A stretch of DNA of 64,000 nucleotides, taken from contig FMBT01000390.1 of assembly GCA_900095095.1 (NCBI GenBank), positions 1 to 64,000 of the forward strand. Reading direction: 5' to 3'. The DNA comes from Fragilariopsis cylindrus CCMP1102 (lineage: Eukaryota; Bacillariophyta; Bacillariophyceae; Bacillariales; Bacillariaceae). The translations under genes were made by a program, and so were the position numbers. This document shows positions 1 to 11,300 of the stretch, one piece after another. Position 1 is the first letter of the stretch; each line of letters begins with the position of its first letter. The notes beneath the pieces were generated by a model. It was not told the origin of the DNA. It saw only the letters and a list, made by a program, of their open reading frames with translations, and did no database searches.

Positions 1-499
1 GTGGCTTCGATCTTTTCGGGTGTGTCAAGAGTTCCGTTTGCGTGATTGTAAATGGGTTTCATGATAGTGTCTCCGTTCTTGAGTGCAGCGATCTGTTCGA
101 ACATAAGGTCGAAGTTGTTCTCGATAGGGTTTAGGGCGGTTAAGACCACTTTCCTTACGTCCGTTACGGTCGTTAATATGGTAATCATCTAAACAGATGA
201 CAGTGGTAAGGTCGGAAACCAAAAGTGTTTGTTTCCCATCCACCTTCAGTACCGTGTCCACCTCCAAGAGGTCCAACAACATCTCCACCGAAAATGTTAG
301 TAAGACGACGCATGAAGGTTGATTTTCCACAACCAGAATCAGCGGCAACACCGATGATGATAGGTTTGACACCATCAGCAAGGGCCATGTTCAAACTGCT
401 ACTGGAAGCAACAGAAAGGCTCTTTGGCATGAAAGCCGAAGGAGCAAAGGCGGCAACAGAGCCAGCGGATAGGGCAGCAATCGATAAGATAAACTTCAT
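1..499 (-). CDS. PRK: Phosphoribulokinase, plastid, 5' part (runs off the window)
   Basis: Calvin-cycle enzyme that phosphorylates ribulose-5-phosphate to RuBP in the plastid stroma. The start at 499 gives a hydrophobic signal peptide followed by an ASAFAP-type site (VAAFAPSAF), the diatom plastid presequence. After about 45 residues come the P-loop (ADSGCGKSTFMRRL), GGDVVGPLGGG, the ETNT...DLTTVICLDDYH block, NDRNGRK and, at the window edge, the block with KPIYNHANG. The gene is clearly PRK but these blocks lie in three frames: one extra T in the TTTT run after ETNAC-coding sequence near 227 and one extra A near 148 (minus-strand CTTAACCGCC where CTTACCGCC would be in frame). Both are single bases at short homopolymers, so assembly error is more likely than a dead gene. 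The 3' part lies outside the window. Confidence 0.93.
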
Positions 500-2398
500 T
501 TTAATTTATTTTTATTTGTTTATTTAAGTGAAGGATATTAAATTATGAGGAGTGAGAAACGTACTTTCTCGTGTTGACAACTGTAACAAAAACGACGACA
601 ATAGATTAATTGCAGATATCAATGGAATGCAATTTGTCATGCGTGTTCTTATGATTTCGTGGAATAAAAAATCTTAAAAGGTGAAGAGTACGTACTTGTC
701 CTGTGAATTTTGGATTGATTTGGATATATTATTATCTTATTCACTGTTGTTTGTTATCACCTTAGAAGATTTATTACGTATCAGAAAGAAATTGAAATAA
801 ATTTAGCGTTAACAGAAATATTTTTATGTCATAAGTACGTGGCCATTCTTTGTGACGCAAGTGCACGCCGAGATTTTTTTCCTTCGCGCGCCCCACGTTC
901 TTTTCACGTAACGTCACATGCAACCATGATGACATCATCTAGTAAAGTGCTTAAAGTACTAGTAGTTCTTAGGTGCCTCTTGCACCACACAAAAAATAGA
1001 TAACTTTCTTTACTGGCTAGTGGCTGAGGCTAGGTGTGCAGTACTATACTGTACTAGATATGATGGAACACACTAATGAGCAACTAAGCTCACACTAGTA
1101 GACACTAGTATTTACATACAACAGTTTAGGAAGTCTTCAGTCTGGTGAGCCTTAGGTAGCTAGACTAGTTTTTTACAGGTTATGAGAACATTATACTTCA
1201 TCGCTGCTGAAAGATAATACAGTAAAAAGTTTACACAGGGTTGTGTTATTATCAATCAGCTATCAATAACAACATATCATCGTCAGGAGCTCAAAAGAGG
1301 TTGATTTGGTGAAGGATTCTATGAAAGTGCACATAAAATTGCATACTGCATACAAAATCAACCTTGTGCGTTGAATAAAATTGCAGAAATTGAACGCTTA
1401 TATTTTCTCTACACAACAAATCAAAAACATGACAAAAAAGAAAGCTAGCAAGAAAGCACTACAAACAAGTACATTGAGAACAAACAATGACAATGACTCC
1501 ACCAAAGGAGGCATGCACCAATGAGCCTAGACTAGTATGTATACAATATATGGACTAATTAATTAGGAACAACTTACTTGATTGGACTCATTTCAAATAT
1601 AATATACTTCTCAATGTAATTATTCCTCCTACTTCCTGAAGTAAGAAAAGGATTCTGTAAAATAATTGTCCTGTAATAATATTATGTATTTTCTTCTAGT
1701 GATGATGAGGAATTGTAAACTGCAATAGTGATCATGTTCTGCTGCTCCTGCCTGAGGATGAGGATGAAGGTGTGAGAGGGAAAATTATTGGTGTGGTTGG
1801 GTGTTTATCTTTTCTGAATATGAAGAAGACTTGTACAGCCTAGTTGTTTGAATGATGAAGGTGTCATGTGAAGGGAAAATATTGGATTGTTGAAACTGTT
1901 GATGTTGTTGGGTGTTAACTATCTCTGAATATGGAGTTTTGTACAGCCTAGTTGTTTGAATATTATCATTATTAGTAGTAGTAGTAGTTACAAGTTATTA
2001 CTGCAATTAATAATAGATTAGAAACATAATGTACCCATTGGATTCCATCCGGCAATCCATGCATGCATGATACGTAGTAGTAATATTCTGTTACCTTCTG
2101 AAGCATTACTAGTTTTCTCATGCTCATACAATGGGCAACACAACGCAGAGCGTACTTACTGTATGAGGAATGGAAGATGAATTGTATAATTTAAAACCCT
2201 TGAATGGATGACTGATGAAAAAATGAATGAGAGTGCATGAACCAATGATACAGTTCCTACGTAGAACCAGTAGGACTACAACACGTTAACAACAACCAAC
2301 CATGCACGTTTCTAAGGATTCAGTGATATTCGTGCAAAGAATGGTCATCACGCTCGCAAAGCTGTTTCGAAAGAGCGAGCACAAAAAATTATTTAACT
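500..2398. other. Gene-free region upstream of PRK
   Basis: About 1.9 kb with stops in all frames and no recognisable coding sequence or tRNA. The first few hundred bases must hold the PRK promoter (PRK is on the minus strand). A GC-rich patch at about 885-895 (TTCGCGCGCCCC) stands out in otherwise AT-rich DNA. The stretch contains an imperfect tandem duplication (listed separately) and many CTAGT words but nothing else I can name. Confidence 0.6.
1763..1961. repeat. Imperfect tandem duplication, two units of about 91 and 108 bp
   Basis: Unit 1 (1763-1853) and unit 2 (1854-1961) both begin GATGAAGGTGT, share GGGAAAA, TTGGGTGTT and CTGAATATG blocks in the same order, and both end with TTGTACAGCCTAGTTG and TTTGAAT. 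The units have diverged by substitutions and small indels. No coding frame runs through them. Confidence 0.8.
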
Positions 2399-2513
2399 GG
2401 AGCATCCGGTAATGAAATTTCATTGTTTAAAAAAAGTCTTTTTAGTCGCGCGCGTTAAGAAGGGGGCAGTCGTTATTAAAAACAGATATAAATTATCCCC
2501 CTTAAAAGTACAT

Positions 2514-2549
2514 AAAATTTCGCACGAATGATCGTTCGTGCGAAATTTT
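2514..2549. repeat. 36-bp near-perfect palindrome, copy 1
   Basis: Centred on GATC, with arms AAAATTTCGCACGAA pairing with TTCGTGCGAAATTTT. Only the base pair flanking the central GATC is mismatched. It lies in the first internal unit of the inverted-repeat element. Confidence 0.9.
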
Positions 2550-2711
2550 TTCGCGTTTTTTCGCAAAATTTCGCGAAAATATTTCGCACGTGAAAAAATT
2601 TCGCACGAATAAAAGTTTTGGGGGAGAGATATAAAAAGAGGGATAAAACGTATAATATTAATACAGCGTAAAAAAATAGATTTTCTTTTTCCCCCTTTCA
2701 AACACATTAAA

Positions 2712-2741
2712 ATTTCGCACGAATGATCATTCGTGCGAAAT
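2712..2741. repeat. 30-bp perfect palindrome, copy 2
   Basis: Perfect dyad centred on GATC, with half-site ATTTCGCACGAATGA. It occupies the equivalent position to copy 1 in the second internal unit, 195 bp away. It could form a cruciform or hairpin or bind a dimeric protein. Confidence 0.92.
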
Positions 2742-3127
2742 ATTTTCGCGTTTTTTCGCAAAATTTCGCGAAAAAATTTCGCAGGTGAAAAAATTTCGCA
2801 CGAATAAAAGTTTCGGGGGAGGAACAAATACAAAAAGAGGGAGAAAACCTTCCGAAATAGTCGCGCGAGAGCAAAAAAACATTTTTCAACCAATAAATTT
2901 CATTACCGGATGCTCCTGGAGGACGAGCCTTGGTTTAAGTGAAAAAACAATTTAAGTATCGGCGACGAAAACCAGAAGGGTATTCATGGTCATTCGATTA
3001 TTCCTGTCACAAACAAAGGAAAATATGCAAGATAAAGCTTCAGAAATGAACAGATAACATTGTGTGGAAGAGAAAATTTTATACGGTAGCGCATAAACTT
3101 GCTAAGGATAGGAACGAAAACAAAAGA

Positions 3128-4511
3128 ATGGATTGGGTGTGCTCGACTTTAGTGTGTGAACCAGAACAATATTCATCTGCTACTAATACAGGCGAGGAGG
3201 AAGATAATATAATTAATACTGCAAGTATCGTTGACGGTTGTCCTTCATCTTTATCGGAAGCGTCCTGTGGACTTGTTTCGGATCAATTGTATTCAGATTT
3301 AGTATCAGGTCATACATCTCCGAGTTCATTAGCATTACAACGAAAGCTTCCTGACGCGAGACATCTAATTTTGGCACAACAACAGCAGCAGCAACAACAA
3401 CAACAACAGCGACACAGTACCCTTAATAGTTCCGAATCTGGCGATTTTTCCAATTCGGTTCCAAGTATATCAGCAATAACTGATTCTTCTTCATCATCGT
3501 CAAATAGTTATAACAATAGCTCCAGAAACAGGAACAATAATACCAACGATATGGCGATAGCATGTACAGCTACTAACGGTAGTACCGGTACTTCGTCCAA
3601 CAAATCTTCTCATTCTCAATTGGGTGACAACAACAACGGTGGTATTAGTATTTCCAATCAATTAGAAGAAAAGAAGAAAATCAAGAATCGACTATCGAAT
3701 GTAACTGTTTCACAACAATTTTGTCTTGATCCACCCCACTACGACTGAAGCATGGGCCGAACCACTAGCAAAAAGCTATGACGTACGAAGTAGACGATAT
3801 ATGACAAATAGAACAAAACAACCATCAGATGAATCTGCATTTAAATTAATAGCAGTCGACCTAATTAATGCTGAAACACCTATATATAGTGGTATGTGTG
3901 CAAATCCAAATGAACGTATCCAAAAGGCATTACTACGTGAACGTGAAACTGGTATACGTGAATTACCAGAATTTGTTTTTGCTGTTAATCTATGTATACC
4001 AGCTCAAACAATATATCATGCAGTATTTTATTTTGGTGCTGATAAAGATTGTATGGATGAAATCAAACAAGGTGTAACACCATTTGGACGATTAATGAAA
4101 CAATTCATATATGGTAATTCAGATGAATATCGAAACAAAACATTTAAATTAATACCAAGAATTGTGGAAGGGACGTATGTTGTACGAAAAGCTGTTGGAT
4201 CCAAACCTGCTATATTAGGGAAGAAAATTAAACAATATTATGTCCGGGACAACACTACGAAAGGAGGAGGTAATAATAATAATCCTCGGTACCTTGAAGT
4301 TATTGTTGATATCGCATCTGATCCAGTTGCAAAACGTATCACAAAATTATGTTTAGGATATATTAAAACAATTGTTGTGGATATGATGTTTGCATTAGAA
4401 GGACATGATGAATCAACATTACCCGAACGTATCTTTGGTGGTGCACGTATAAAGAATCTTGATTTTAAAATGATGGATGGTAAAAGAACAGTCGTTCCTC
4501 CGCCATCATGA
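3128..4511 (+). CDS. EDR2 C-terminal (DUF1336) domain protein
   Basis: The C-terminal 250 residues match the plant ENHANCED DISEASE RESISTANCE 2 C-terminal domain: EAWAEP near the domain start, FKLIAVDLI, FAVNLCIPAQTIYHAVFYF, FKLIPRIVEGTYVVRKAVG, KPAILGKKIKQYY, YLEVIVDIASDPVAKRI, LGYIKTIVVDMMFALEG and LPERIFGGARI. In plants the domain follows PH and START lipid-binding domains; here the first 200 residues are disordered, with a polyglutamine run (about 3378-3412) and Ser/Asn-rich stretches, and neither partner domain is visible. The open frame runs further upstream without ATG; the first ATG in frame is 3128, so an upstream exon is possible. The frame shifts by one base at a CCCC run near 3733 (one extra C), just before the conserved domain. 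Confidence 0.85.
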
Positions 4512-4745
4512 TAAAGAAAAAAAATTAGCTAAAGAAAAATATAATTCGAACGAACAAAAATACACTCTTAACATAGATTATGCAGGGGCAGGGCAATAAG
4601 GTAAAAACTGAGTTATTTTCTCTCTACTAGTACAAAAGGATACAAAATAGTATTAAACGCAGACGCGATTTGCGCCTTTGGAACGACAAAAGGTATTTTC
4701 AATCTATGCTTACTATGCAATAGCTCGTATCGTTTACTATTCTTG

Positions 4746-6566
4746 TTAGTGAAAATACTTTAAAGTTTTTGAAAATATTGACTTCACACTATTTGGAAGT
4801 CGTGCCATCGTTGTGATTCCTTTCTTATGCATTAAATCCTGAAAATCATCTTCTAGCGAAGTTGATGAAGAAGCAGCATTATTATCAATATTGAGCCCCT
4901 TGCTGGATTTGTAATATGGGTTACCACCAAGCGTAGGACCGAATAGAAATCCTGACCGAACAGTAGTTTTAATCATCTTAAAGACCTGTGCACCATCTCG
5001 TATCTTTTCTTCAATATATTCATCTGAGGTTTTGATTGCATCAATAAGATTCAGTTCGAGTGCATCGACTCCAAGCCATACATTACCATTAGCAATTGTA
5101 TCAATGTTCTCTTCCAACACAGGCCGTGCCTTGACAACATGCCGTTTAAAAGCACGATGTGTATCGTCAATCATTAATTGAGTAGTGCGCTTTCCTTCCT
5201 TAGTAACTTCTCCAATCAGGCTAATAGGTGCTTTATCTTTCCCTCCGCGAAACATAAGAGTTTCAATTCCGTAATCATTCAAAATTTTGTGCACATTTAT
5301 TTGTGTTGCAATAACACCAATACTTCCAACCATAGCAAAAGGTGCAGCAAATAATTTGCCTGGACTTGCCGTGCAACATAACATATACCCACCAGAAGCG
5401 GCAACTTTATCTACACAGATTGTTAAGGTCACACCAGGTTCTTTTTTTAGTCTTAAAAGATGTGAACCTAATAATCCATAGTCACTGACACTTCCACCTG
5501 GTGATTCCAAATGAACTACTACTTCTAGTAGAGTGGGAATAGAAGTTGACACGTCGTCTTCGTGAATAGTAGCAGTGGTATTATTGTTTCCGTCCTCCTG
5601 TTGCATTGCTAAAGTACGATATTCACTCAGCAGGAATGAAATTTGTTGACGAAGATCGTCCATCGTAGAGACACTAGTGTCTAATTTAGTCCAGTCAAGA
5701 ATTACAACAGTCTCATTGTTGGAGATTGACTTTGTAATATCTTTGTTATCACTGATAAATTTTTTCGACAACGACGCAAAGTTAGGAGACAAACCTGATG
5801 ATGATGATGATGATGATGATGATGTAGGCCACATTAACCCTTCGGTGTGTTTAGTTTCAATTGCTTTCTTAAGTGCCATACCATCCTTGACGTAATATTC
5901 GTTTAATCTTTCAAAGGTATAATGTTGATTGATAGGTGGAATGTACGCAGGATTATGACATAACGCCTTGTCTATGATAGCAGATAAGATAGGATTCACC
6001 TGACCAAGTTTCTTCACAATATCAAAAATACTATTGGCATCAGTTGAAGAAGAAGTCAATCCTCCTCCTTGTTGCATCCTTCTCATAAAGTCAACAAATA
6101 AAATCAATTTCATAATATCTGTTATTGTAAGAGTTCGTCTTATCATCATCTTCTTGATTAAAGTAAAAATCTCATTACGAAATGCAACCACAACCAAAGC
6201 TAGTGTTATCTTTGTTCTATTTTTCTTTAGTACCTTGATAGCATTGGTTGTTTTCTTTGTCTTATTAAGTGCCTTTGACACCTTACTTTTCGTATCTTCG
6301 TTTTCGTTTTTATCATTTTCGTCGTCCTCGTCATCATAGTTGTCACCATCACCATCACTATCACTTTCACTATCGCTACCACTGTCATTGTCACTGATAT
6401 AGTCTGGATTTTCCTCGACTAAGAAATCAGAAATCTCGTCATTATCACCCCCATCCAGGCTTTTCCCTGCTTCAGCTTCCACGAAATTTACCCTAGCGAG
6501 GAACAAGCACAAAGTCCAGATTGACAAACAACACAATGAAAGAAATCTGTTCATGGTGCTAATCAA
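4746..6566 (-). CDS. S49-family peptidase (SohB/SppA-like), secretory or membrane form
   Basis: Serine-lysine protease of the signal-peptide-peptidase A family, which degrades membrane or signal peptides. The N-terminus is a signal peptide (RFLSLCCLSIWTLCLFLA) and is followed by a very acidic Asp/Glu/Ser stretch and a hydrophobic segment (TLALVVVAF). The S49 core is in the C-terminal half: HLESPGGSVSDYG, then VDKVAASGGYMLCC with the nucleophile Ser at about residue 391, APFAMVGSIGVIA, and RGGKDKAPISLIGE with the likely general-base Lys near residue 440, then NVWLGVDALELNLID. At 606 residues it is longer than bacterial SohB (about 350) because of the N-terminal region. A GAT-repeat microsatellite near 5800-5822 encodes a Ser run. 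No +1 Phe plastid motif is seen, so ER, plasma membrane or secretory location is likely. Confidence 0.88.
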   Translation of the reverse strand: MISTMNRFLSLCCLSIWTLCLFLARVNFVEAEAGKSLDGGDNDEISDFLVEENPDYISDNDSGSDSESDSDGDGDNYDDEDDENDKNENEDTKSKVSKALNKTKKTTNAIKVLKKNRTKITLALVVVAFRNEIFTLIKKMMIRRTLTITDIMKLILFVDFMRRMQQGGGLTSSSTDANSIFDIVKKLGQVNPILSAIIDKALCHNPAYIPPINQHYTFERLNEYYVKDGMALKKAIETKHTEGLMWPTSSSSSSSSSGLSPNFASLSKKFISDNKDITKSISNNETVVILDWTKLDTSVSTMDDLRQQISFLLSEYRTLAMQQEDGNNNTTATIHEDDVSTSIPTLLEVVVHLESPGGSVSDYGLLGSHLLRLKKEPGVTLTICVDKVAASGGYMLCCTASPGKLFAAPFAMVGSIGVIATQINVHKILNDYGIETLMFRGGKDKAPISLIGEVTKEGKRTTQLMIDDTHRAFKRHVVKARPVLEENIDTIANGNVWLGVDALELNLIDAIKTSDEYIEEKIRDGAQVFKMIKTTVRSGFLFGPTLGGNPYYKSSKGLNIDNNAASSSTSLEDDFQDLMHKKGITTMARLPNSVKSIFSKTLKYFH

Positions 6567-6925
6567 TTATGATTATTTGGGTTGTCTAAAATGTATGAAC
6601 CAGAAACTAGAGACAAAAGATATGCATCATTGTCGAAGAATTTAAATGAATGAATGAATCAATCAGAATGAACATCGAAGATCCCAAACGTGTGTGATTG
6701 GCGCGCAATTTCAAATTCCACGTGTAAACTAACTGCCACGGGTCAATTACTGTACGTGATTGTTTTACTTCGTCGTAGCCGCACACGAGAAAATTGGCGT
6801 CATTATTGATAATAGGAATGATAATAGGATTTTATTGTGAATATTTCCCACCACTTTTTCAATTGACAGCTTCTATTGTACTCATAATACATTATTGTAT
6901 CATTCTTCAATTCAAAACCGCTACC
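6567..6925. promoter_or_regulatory. Divergent promoter region between S49 peptidase and Tic22-like gene
   Basis: A 359-bp gap between two head-to-head genes, so it must carry both promoters. It includes the GC-rich word TTGGCGCGCAATTT near 6699-6712 and TACGTGA near 6753. No TATA box can be assigned with confidence. Confidence 0.5.
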
Positions 6926-8180
6926 ATGAACTGCTTATTTACTACGTTTCTCGTCGCTCTATCTGTATTGGCAACTGTGTCAACGTCTTCTGCTTCCACT
7001 TCGTTCGCTGGAGTTGGATCTCCTCGTCTTTTTGGTATCTCCCGAGGTGGAGGTCTCTTCGGTGGAAAGGATGGCGCTAAAACTGACGATGCAGCAACAG
7101 CAGTTGCTACTCCTGCAGGAGACAAGAAAATGTACGATGCTATGACTCAAGAAGAAGTTGAGGATTGGTTAGAACATATTCCTGTATTTGCTGTCACAGA
7201 TTCGAATGGTGCAGGTGTGGTCCTCAAACCGGATGACGATACCAGTGTATTTTACTTTTTCTTGAATCCTCTCGCTGCCAACGCGACATTGACACAACTG
7301 AAAAGTGTCAACGAAGAAATGGACTTGAAGGTATCAGCATTTTCTCTTGGAAAAATTTGGTTCAAACTTTTGAATGGTGATGCTGATCGTGAAGTATTGG
7401 TAAGTGACAGAATAGTATGAGAACAGGAGAGAGTCGGAGAGTTTGAAGTTTCCTAGTTAGTCTGATGTCGACCGGTTGTTGTAGTTATTATTATTAGTTA
7501 TCTTGCCATCATGATGCGTTTCATTTTAAACTGTTCTTGTTCTTATATGTCACAACGAAACTCAAATCTTCTATTTCAATTTTTTCCCAATTTTTTAGCT
7601 CAAGAAAGTAGGCGATGACGACGAAAAAACTGAAGCTACGACGGGTGTTCAATACCGTCTTGTACCCGACACAAAGGATCTTTTGGGTGCACGTATGTTG
7701 TTGACCATGAGCCCAGAGGACGGTGAAAAGCTGAAGGCAGGAGAGACCATGACACCTGAAATGGCACAAAAGGCAGTTGAAAAGGCAATGAAAGAATCTC
7801 CCAAGTTCAAGGAATCGTTCAATGAGATTCCTGTGTTTACCATTGCCCAGATGAGAATGCAAAAACAACCTGATGAAGGTGAAGCAGACGAACCAGTAAC
7901 TCTCCTACCAATGTACTTTTCTTTACAAAATATGGTCAGCACATGGCAACAATTCATGGCGCAATCGTCACCAGATATGCAAGGTGTTGAACCAGCCATC
8001 AATCTTATGTCACTCCATGATTTGATAACCATGATGCAAAAACCATCTGAAATCGATTTCCGGTCTGTTGTCCTCGTGCCATCTGCTCCAGATGATACTG
8101 GTATGGGACCAAGCGACTCTGCCCCAACCGCAGCGGATCCAATGGCAAGCATGGGAGGTGCTACACTTGGTGACGTTTAA
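6926..8180 (+). CDS. Tic22-like plastid import protein, two exons
   Basis: Tic22 proteins act in the space between plastid envelope membranes during protein import. Exons 6926-7399 and 7599-8180, joined across a 199-bp intron (GTAAGT...TTTTTTAG), give 351 residues. The chosen ATG opens a signal peptide (LFTTFLVALSVLATVSTSSA) followed by a Phe-containing site (STSFAG), consistent with import into the complex plastid. Tic22-type features are two similar halves, each opening with a (I)PVFxxT block: HIPVFAVTDSNGAGVVL in exon 1 and NEIPVFTIAQMRM followed by LLPMYFSLQNMVSTW in exon 2, then DLITMMQK and VVLVPS. The C-terminus is a Met/Ala/Gly-rich tail. An upstream in-frame extension exists but lacks similarity and would hide the signal peptide. 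Confidence 0.82.
7400..7598 (+). other. Intron of the Tic22-like gene
   Basis: Donor GTAAGT at 7400 and acceptor TTTTTTAG ending at 7598 with a strong pyrimidine tract. Removing it restores one frame; the unspliced frame ends soon after the donor. Confidence 0.9.
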
Positions 8181-8309
8181 ACAAATATATATATAGATAC
8201 GTTGACAGAAGAACTGTGTGACGAAAGATATTGAGGGAATTATAAATCAATAACTAATTATTCTTATACATATACAGTATATACACATTTTTAATTTTAA
8301 TCTTTGGGA

Positions 8310-11300
8310 TCACTTCATGCCGTCGACAGCAGTTCGAAGCGCGTCACATGTTTCCTTCGCATCTCCTAAAAGAACATCAATGTTATCCTTAAACAAAATT
8401 GGGTTCATCATGCCAGCATATCCCGTGTTTCCAATTGAACGCTTTAATACAAACACTTGTTCGCTATTCCATACGCGAAGAACCGGCATTCCGTAGATAC
8501 TACAGCCAGGATCGTCCTCGGCAGCGCTTGAGACCGTGTCGGATGCTACAGTTTTGTTTTTGTTTTTGGAAAGGAACGAGTGTGAGAGACACGATTCTGC
8601 AAAATTTCGGTTCTAGGAACAGCTTTCCTTTTCATGTATTTTCTTACCTCCAATTACAAGTGTGACATCCGTTTTACCAAAGTCATCGTTGATTTCTTCC
8701 ATTTCGAATACAATATCGTACGGCACACCCGCCTCAGCCAGCAATACATTTAATTGTCCAGGCATTCGACCAGCTACAGGGTGAATCGCGAACCTTACAT
8801 TCTTGCCCTGTGCTTTCAGAGTTTTGGCAATATCAGCGATTGCAAACTGTGCTTGAGCAACTGCTAAACCATAACCTGGCGTGATAATGATATTTTTCGC
8901 GTTCAATAAGGCTTCTGTAACCATTTCCACGCTAGAGGTAGTGACTTCTCCTTCAATTTCCTTGGCCTCGCCTACTGGAGCGATTTTAGTTCCGGCACCA
9001 CCAAGAATGACACTAACTATATTCCTACCCATTGCCTCGCACATGATCCAGGTCAAAATAGCTCCAGAAAATCCGATGAGAGCTCCTACTTGGGCAAGTA
9101 GTGGGTTGTTCAGAAGAAAACCTTCTGCACACAAAGCCCATCCAGAGTATGAATTGAGTACGGTGATAACTACTGGCATGTCAGCCCCACCAATACTTGC
9201 CGTGAGATGATACCCGAGAACCGTACTAACGGCAGCTCCCATTACAAGGCTTGTAAGTCTCAAAGACTCTGCATCCATAGAAAGCAGACCGGAAGCAATG
9301 TCAGGACTCAAGAAAGCAGCCATTCCAATAATACACGTTGTGAGCATTGCAAGATTGATTTGGTCTCTACCGGGAAGTTGCAGAGGAGCTGAGCTCATCA
9401 TACCTGAAAGCTTTCCAAATGCTACTATCGATCCAGTGAAGGTGACGCCACCAATAAAGGTGGCTAGATAAATAGCAGCAAGCGTTCCAGTTGCAAGGTC
9501 TCCTTGATTTCCCAAGTATTCTCCTGCAGCACCAGCCATCGCAGCAATTCCAACCAAAGAATGGAACGCGGCAACCGTTTGAGGCAGTTCAGTTGGACCG
9601 ACTCCAGATGCAACAACGGCTCCAATGGCTGCTCCTGCTCCTCCAACAATTCCAGCTTGCTGGAATGCTATGGGTGTTGCACCTAAAGAGAATAAAGTTC
9701 GTAGAGAAGAATGCATTATGGAATATTAGAAATGTTTTGTACGAATTAAAATAATGGAGCGTTGTTCGTAATTCAATGCTGTGTTCGCTGAATAGAGATT
9801 CGAAATAACGCAACGGCTCTACTCACCAGCTAATGCCATGTCTGAAGTTGTAGCAGCAATTCCCAATGAGACACCAGCCATTCCAAGGAAATTTCCAGTT
9901 CTAGCTGTTTCTTGATTGGCAAGCGCTGAAAAAAAATATGGGATAGAAAAGACAAGAAATAATAAAAGATTAGTACATTCGATTTATTCATAATACAATC
10001 AAGATCAAAAAATGTTGGATTAATAGAACATCCTTTTGTTTGACAAATCGTACCAGCGATAGCACTAATGCATAAGATTGAAGCAGCAATGGAAGTAGTT
10101 CCCGACATGAGACCCATGTCGCCAGTATTTGAAAATGAAGAGGCTGCAAGACCAGATAGGAGAATGCCGACAGGAATTCCATACAATTCAAAGAATTCTT
10201 TAGGATCTTCAGGTCGACGGAAAAGGTCCAACATCTTTCCAGAAACTAGAAATCCACCAACAATATTGATAAAGGACAATCCAGTTGCGATGGCACCCAT
10301 CCAGTGTGCGGGCGAATCAGGAATGAGACTAGCAGAACTATGATCCCCAGAAGCCAAAAGAAGCATACCACCAATTGCTGTGCAACCAGAAATTGCATTC
10401 GTTACAGCCATCAATGGTGAGTGCAATGAAGGTGCGACACCCCATACAACTTGATATCCTGCAAGGCCAGCTAGACCGAATGTTGCCATTAGATTAATTG
10501 CAGATGGAGAATCTGCGGTAAGACCAAAGCCAACCAATATAGCCGCTGCTCCACTTGCAATCAACGAATTCTTCACAAAAGCATCCTTGCTCATCTGGTC
10601 GGCCAATGCAATCTCTTGTTCGGGAGTTAGCTCAACAACTTCGGCTTCTTCTGCCTGCTTCGGTGGTGTTGGTGGGGTAAATGGAATAATTTCATCAGGC
10701 CATCTTGCTTTGCCACCGTAACTAATGAGCATATTCTGGACAGCATCATCTTCAAGGTCGATTTGGAACACGCCCTTTTCCTTAGTTGTTTGTGGACCAA
10801 TACTCAAGATAAACTTTGCAATGTTGTTAGCAAACAGGTTACTTGCTGTGCTAGCCAATCGAGACGGTAGATCAGTATATCCAACAATCTTCACTCCATT
10901 AGATGTAGTGACAATCTCATTCGGTTTCGTCTGCGCGACATTTCCACCATTGGCAGCTGCTAGATCGACGCATACCGAACCTGCCTTCATTAAACTTAAC
11001 ATTTCTTCATTGACTAGAACTGGTGCTTTTCTTCCAGGAATTAATGCTGTTGTAATTATAATATCTACATCAGCCGCTTGATCTAACATCATCTGAGCCT
11101 GGGCTGCCTTGTACTCGTCTGACATTTCCTTGGCGTACCCACCAGAACCCGATCCATCTTCTTGTATATCAACTTCTAAGAACGTCGCCCCCATCGATTC
11201 TACCTGTTCCTTGCAAACTGGTCGAACATCAAATGCACGAACGATAGCACCCATATTCTTAGCAGTTTGGACTGCTGCAAGTCCTGCAACGCCAGCTCCT

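Larger units (their letters stand above)
2399..2916. mobile_element. Non-autonomous terminal-inverted-repeat element with internal tandem palindromes
   Basis: A 22-bp perfect terminal inverted repeat (GGAGCATCCGGTAATGAAAT plus TT) lies at 2399-2420 and, inverted, at 2895-2916. With mismatches the arms extend to about 55 bp and end in a CGCGCG-rich patch on both sides. Inside are two copies of a unit offset by 195 bp (about 2497-2655 and 2692-2850), each carrying a long palindrome built on TTTCGCACGAA. The centre has no convincing protein; the open frames on the minus strand are low-complexity by-products of the repeats. A clear target duplication is not visible (a CTGG word occurs on both sides). 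This is most simply a MITE-like DNA element; its superfamily cannot be told from the ends alone. Confidence 0.8.

Noticed and set aside
225-527. Open frame on the plus strand opposite PRK
   Set aside because: Antisense shadow of the PRK presequence and P-loop region; no similarity.
2420-2893. Open frames of 157 and 60 codons on the minus strand
   Set aside because: Lie entirely inside the inverted-repeat element and merely translate its repeated units (two near-identical halves).
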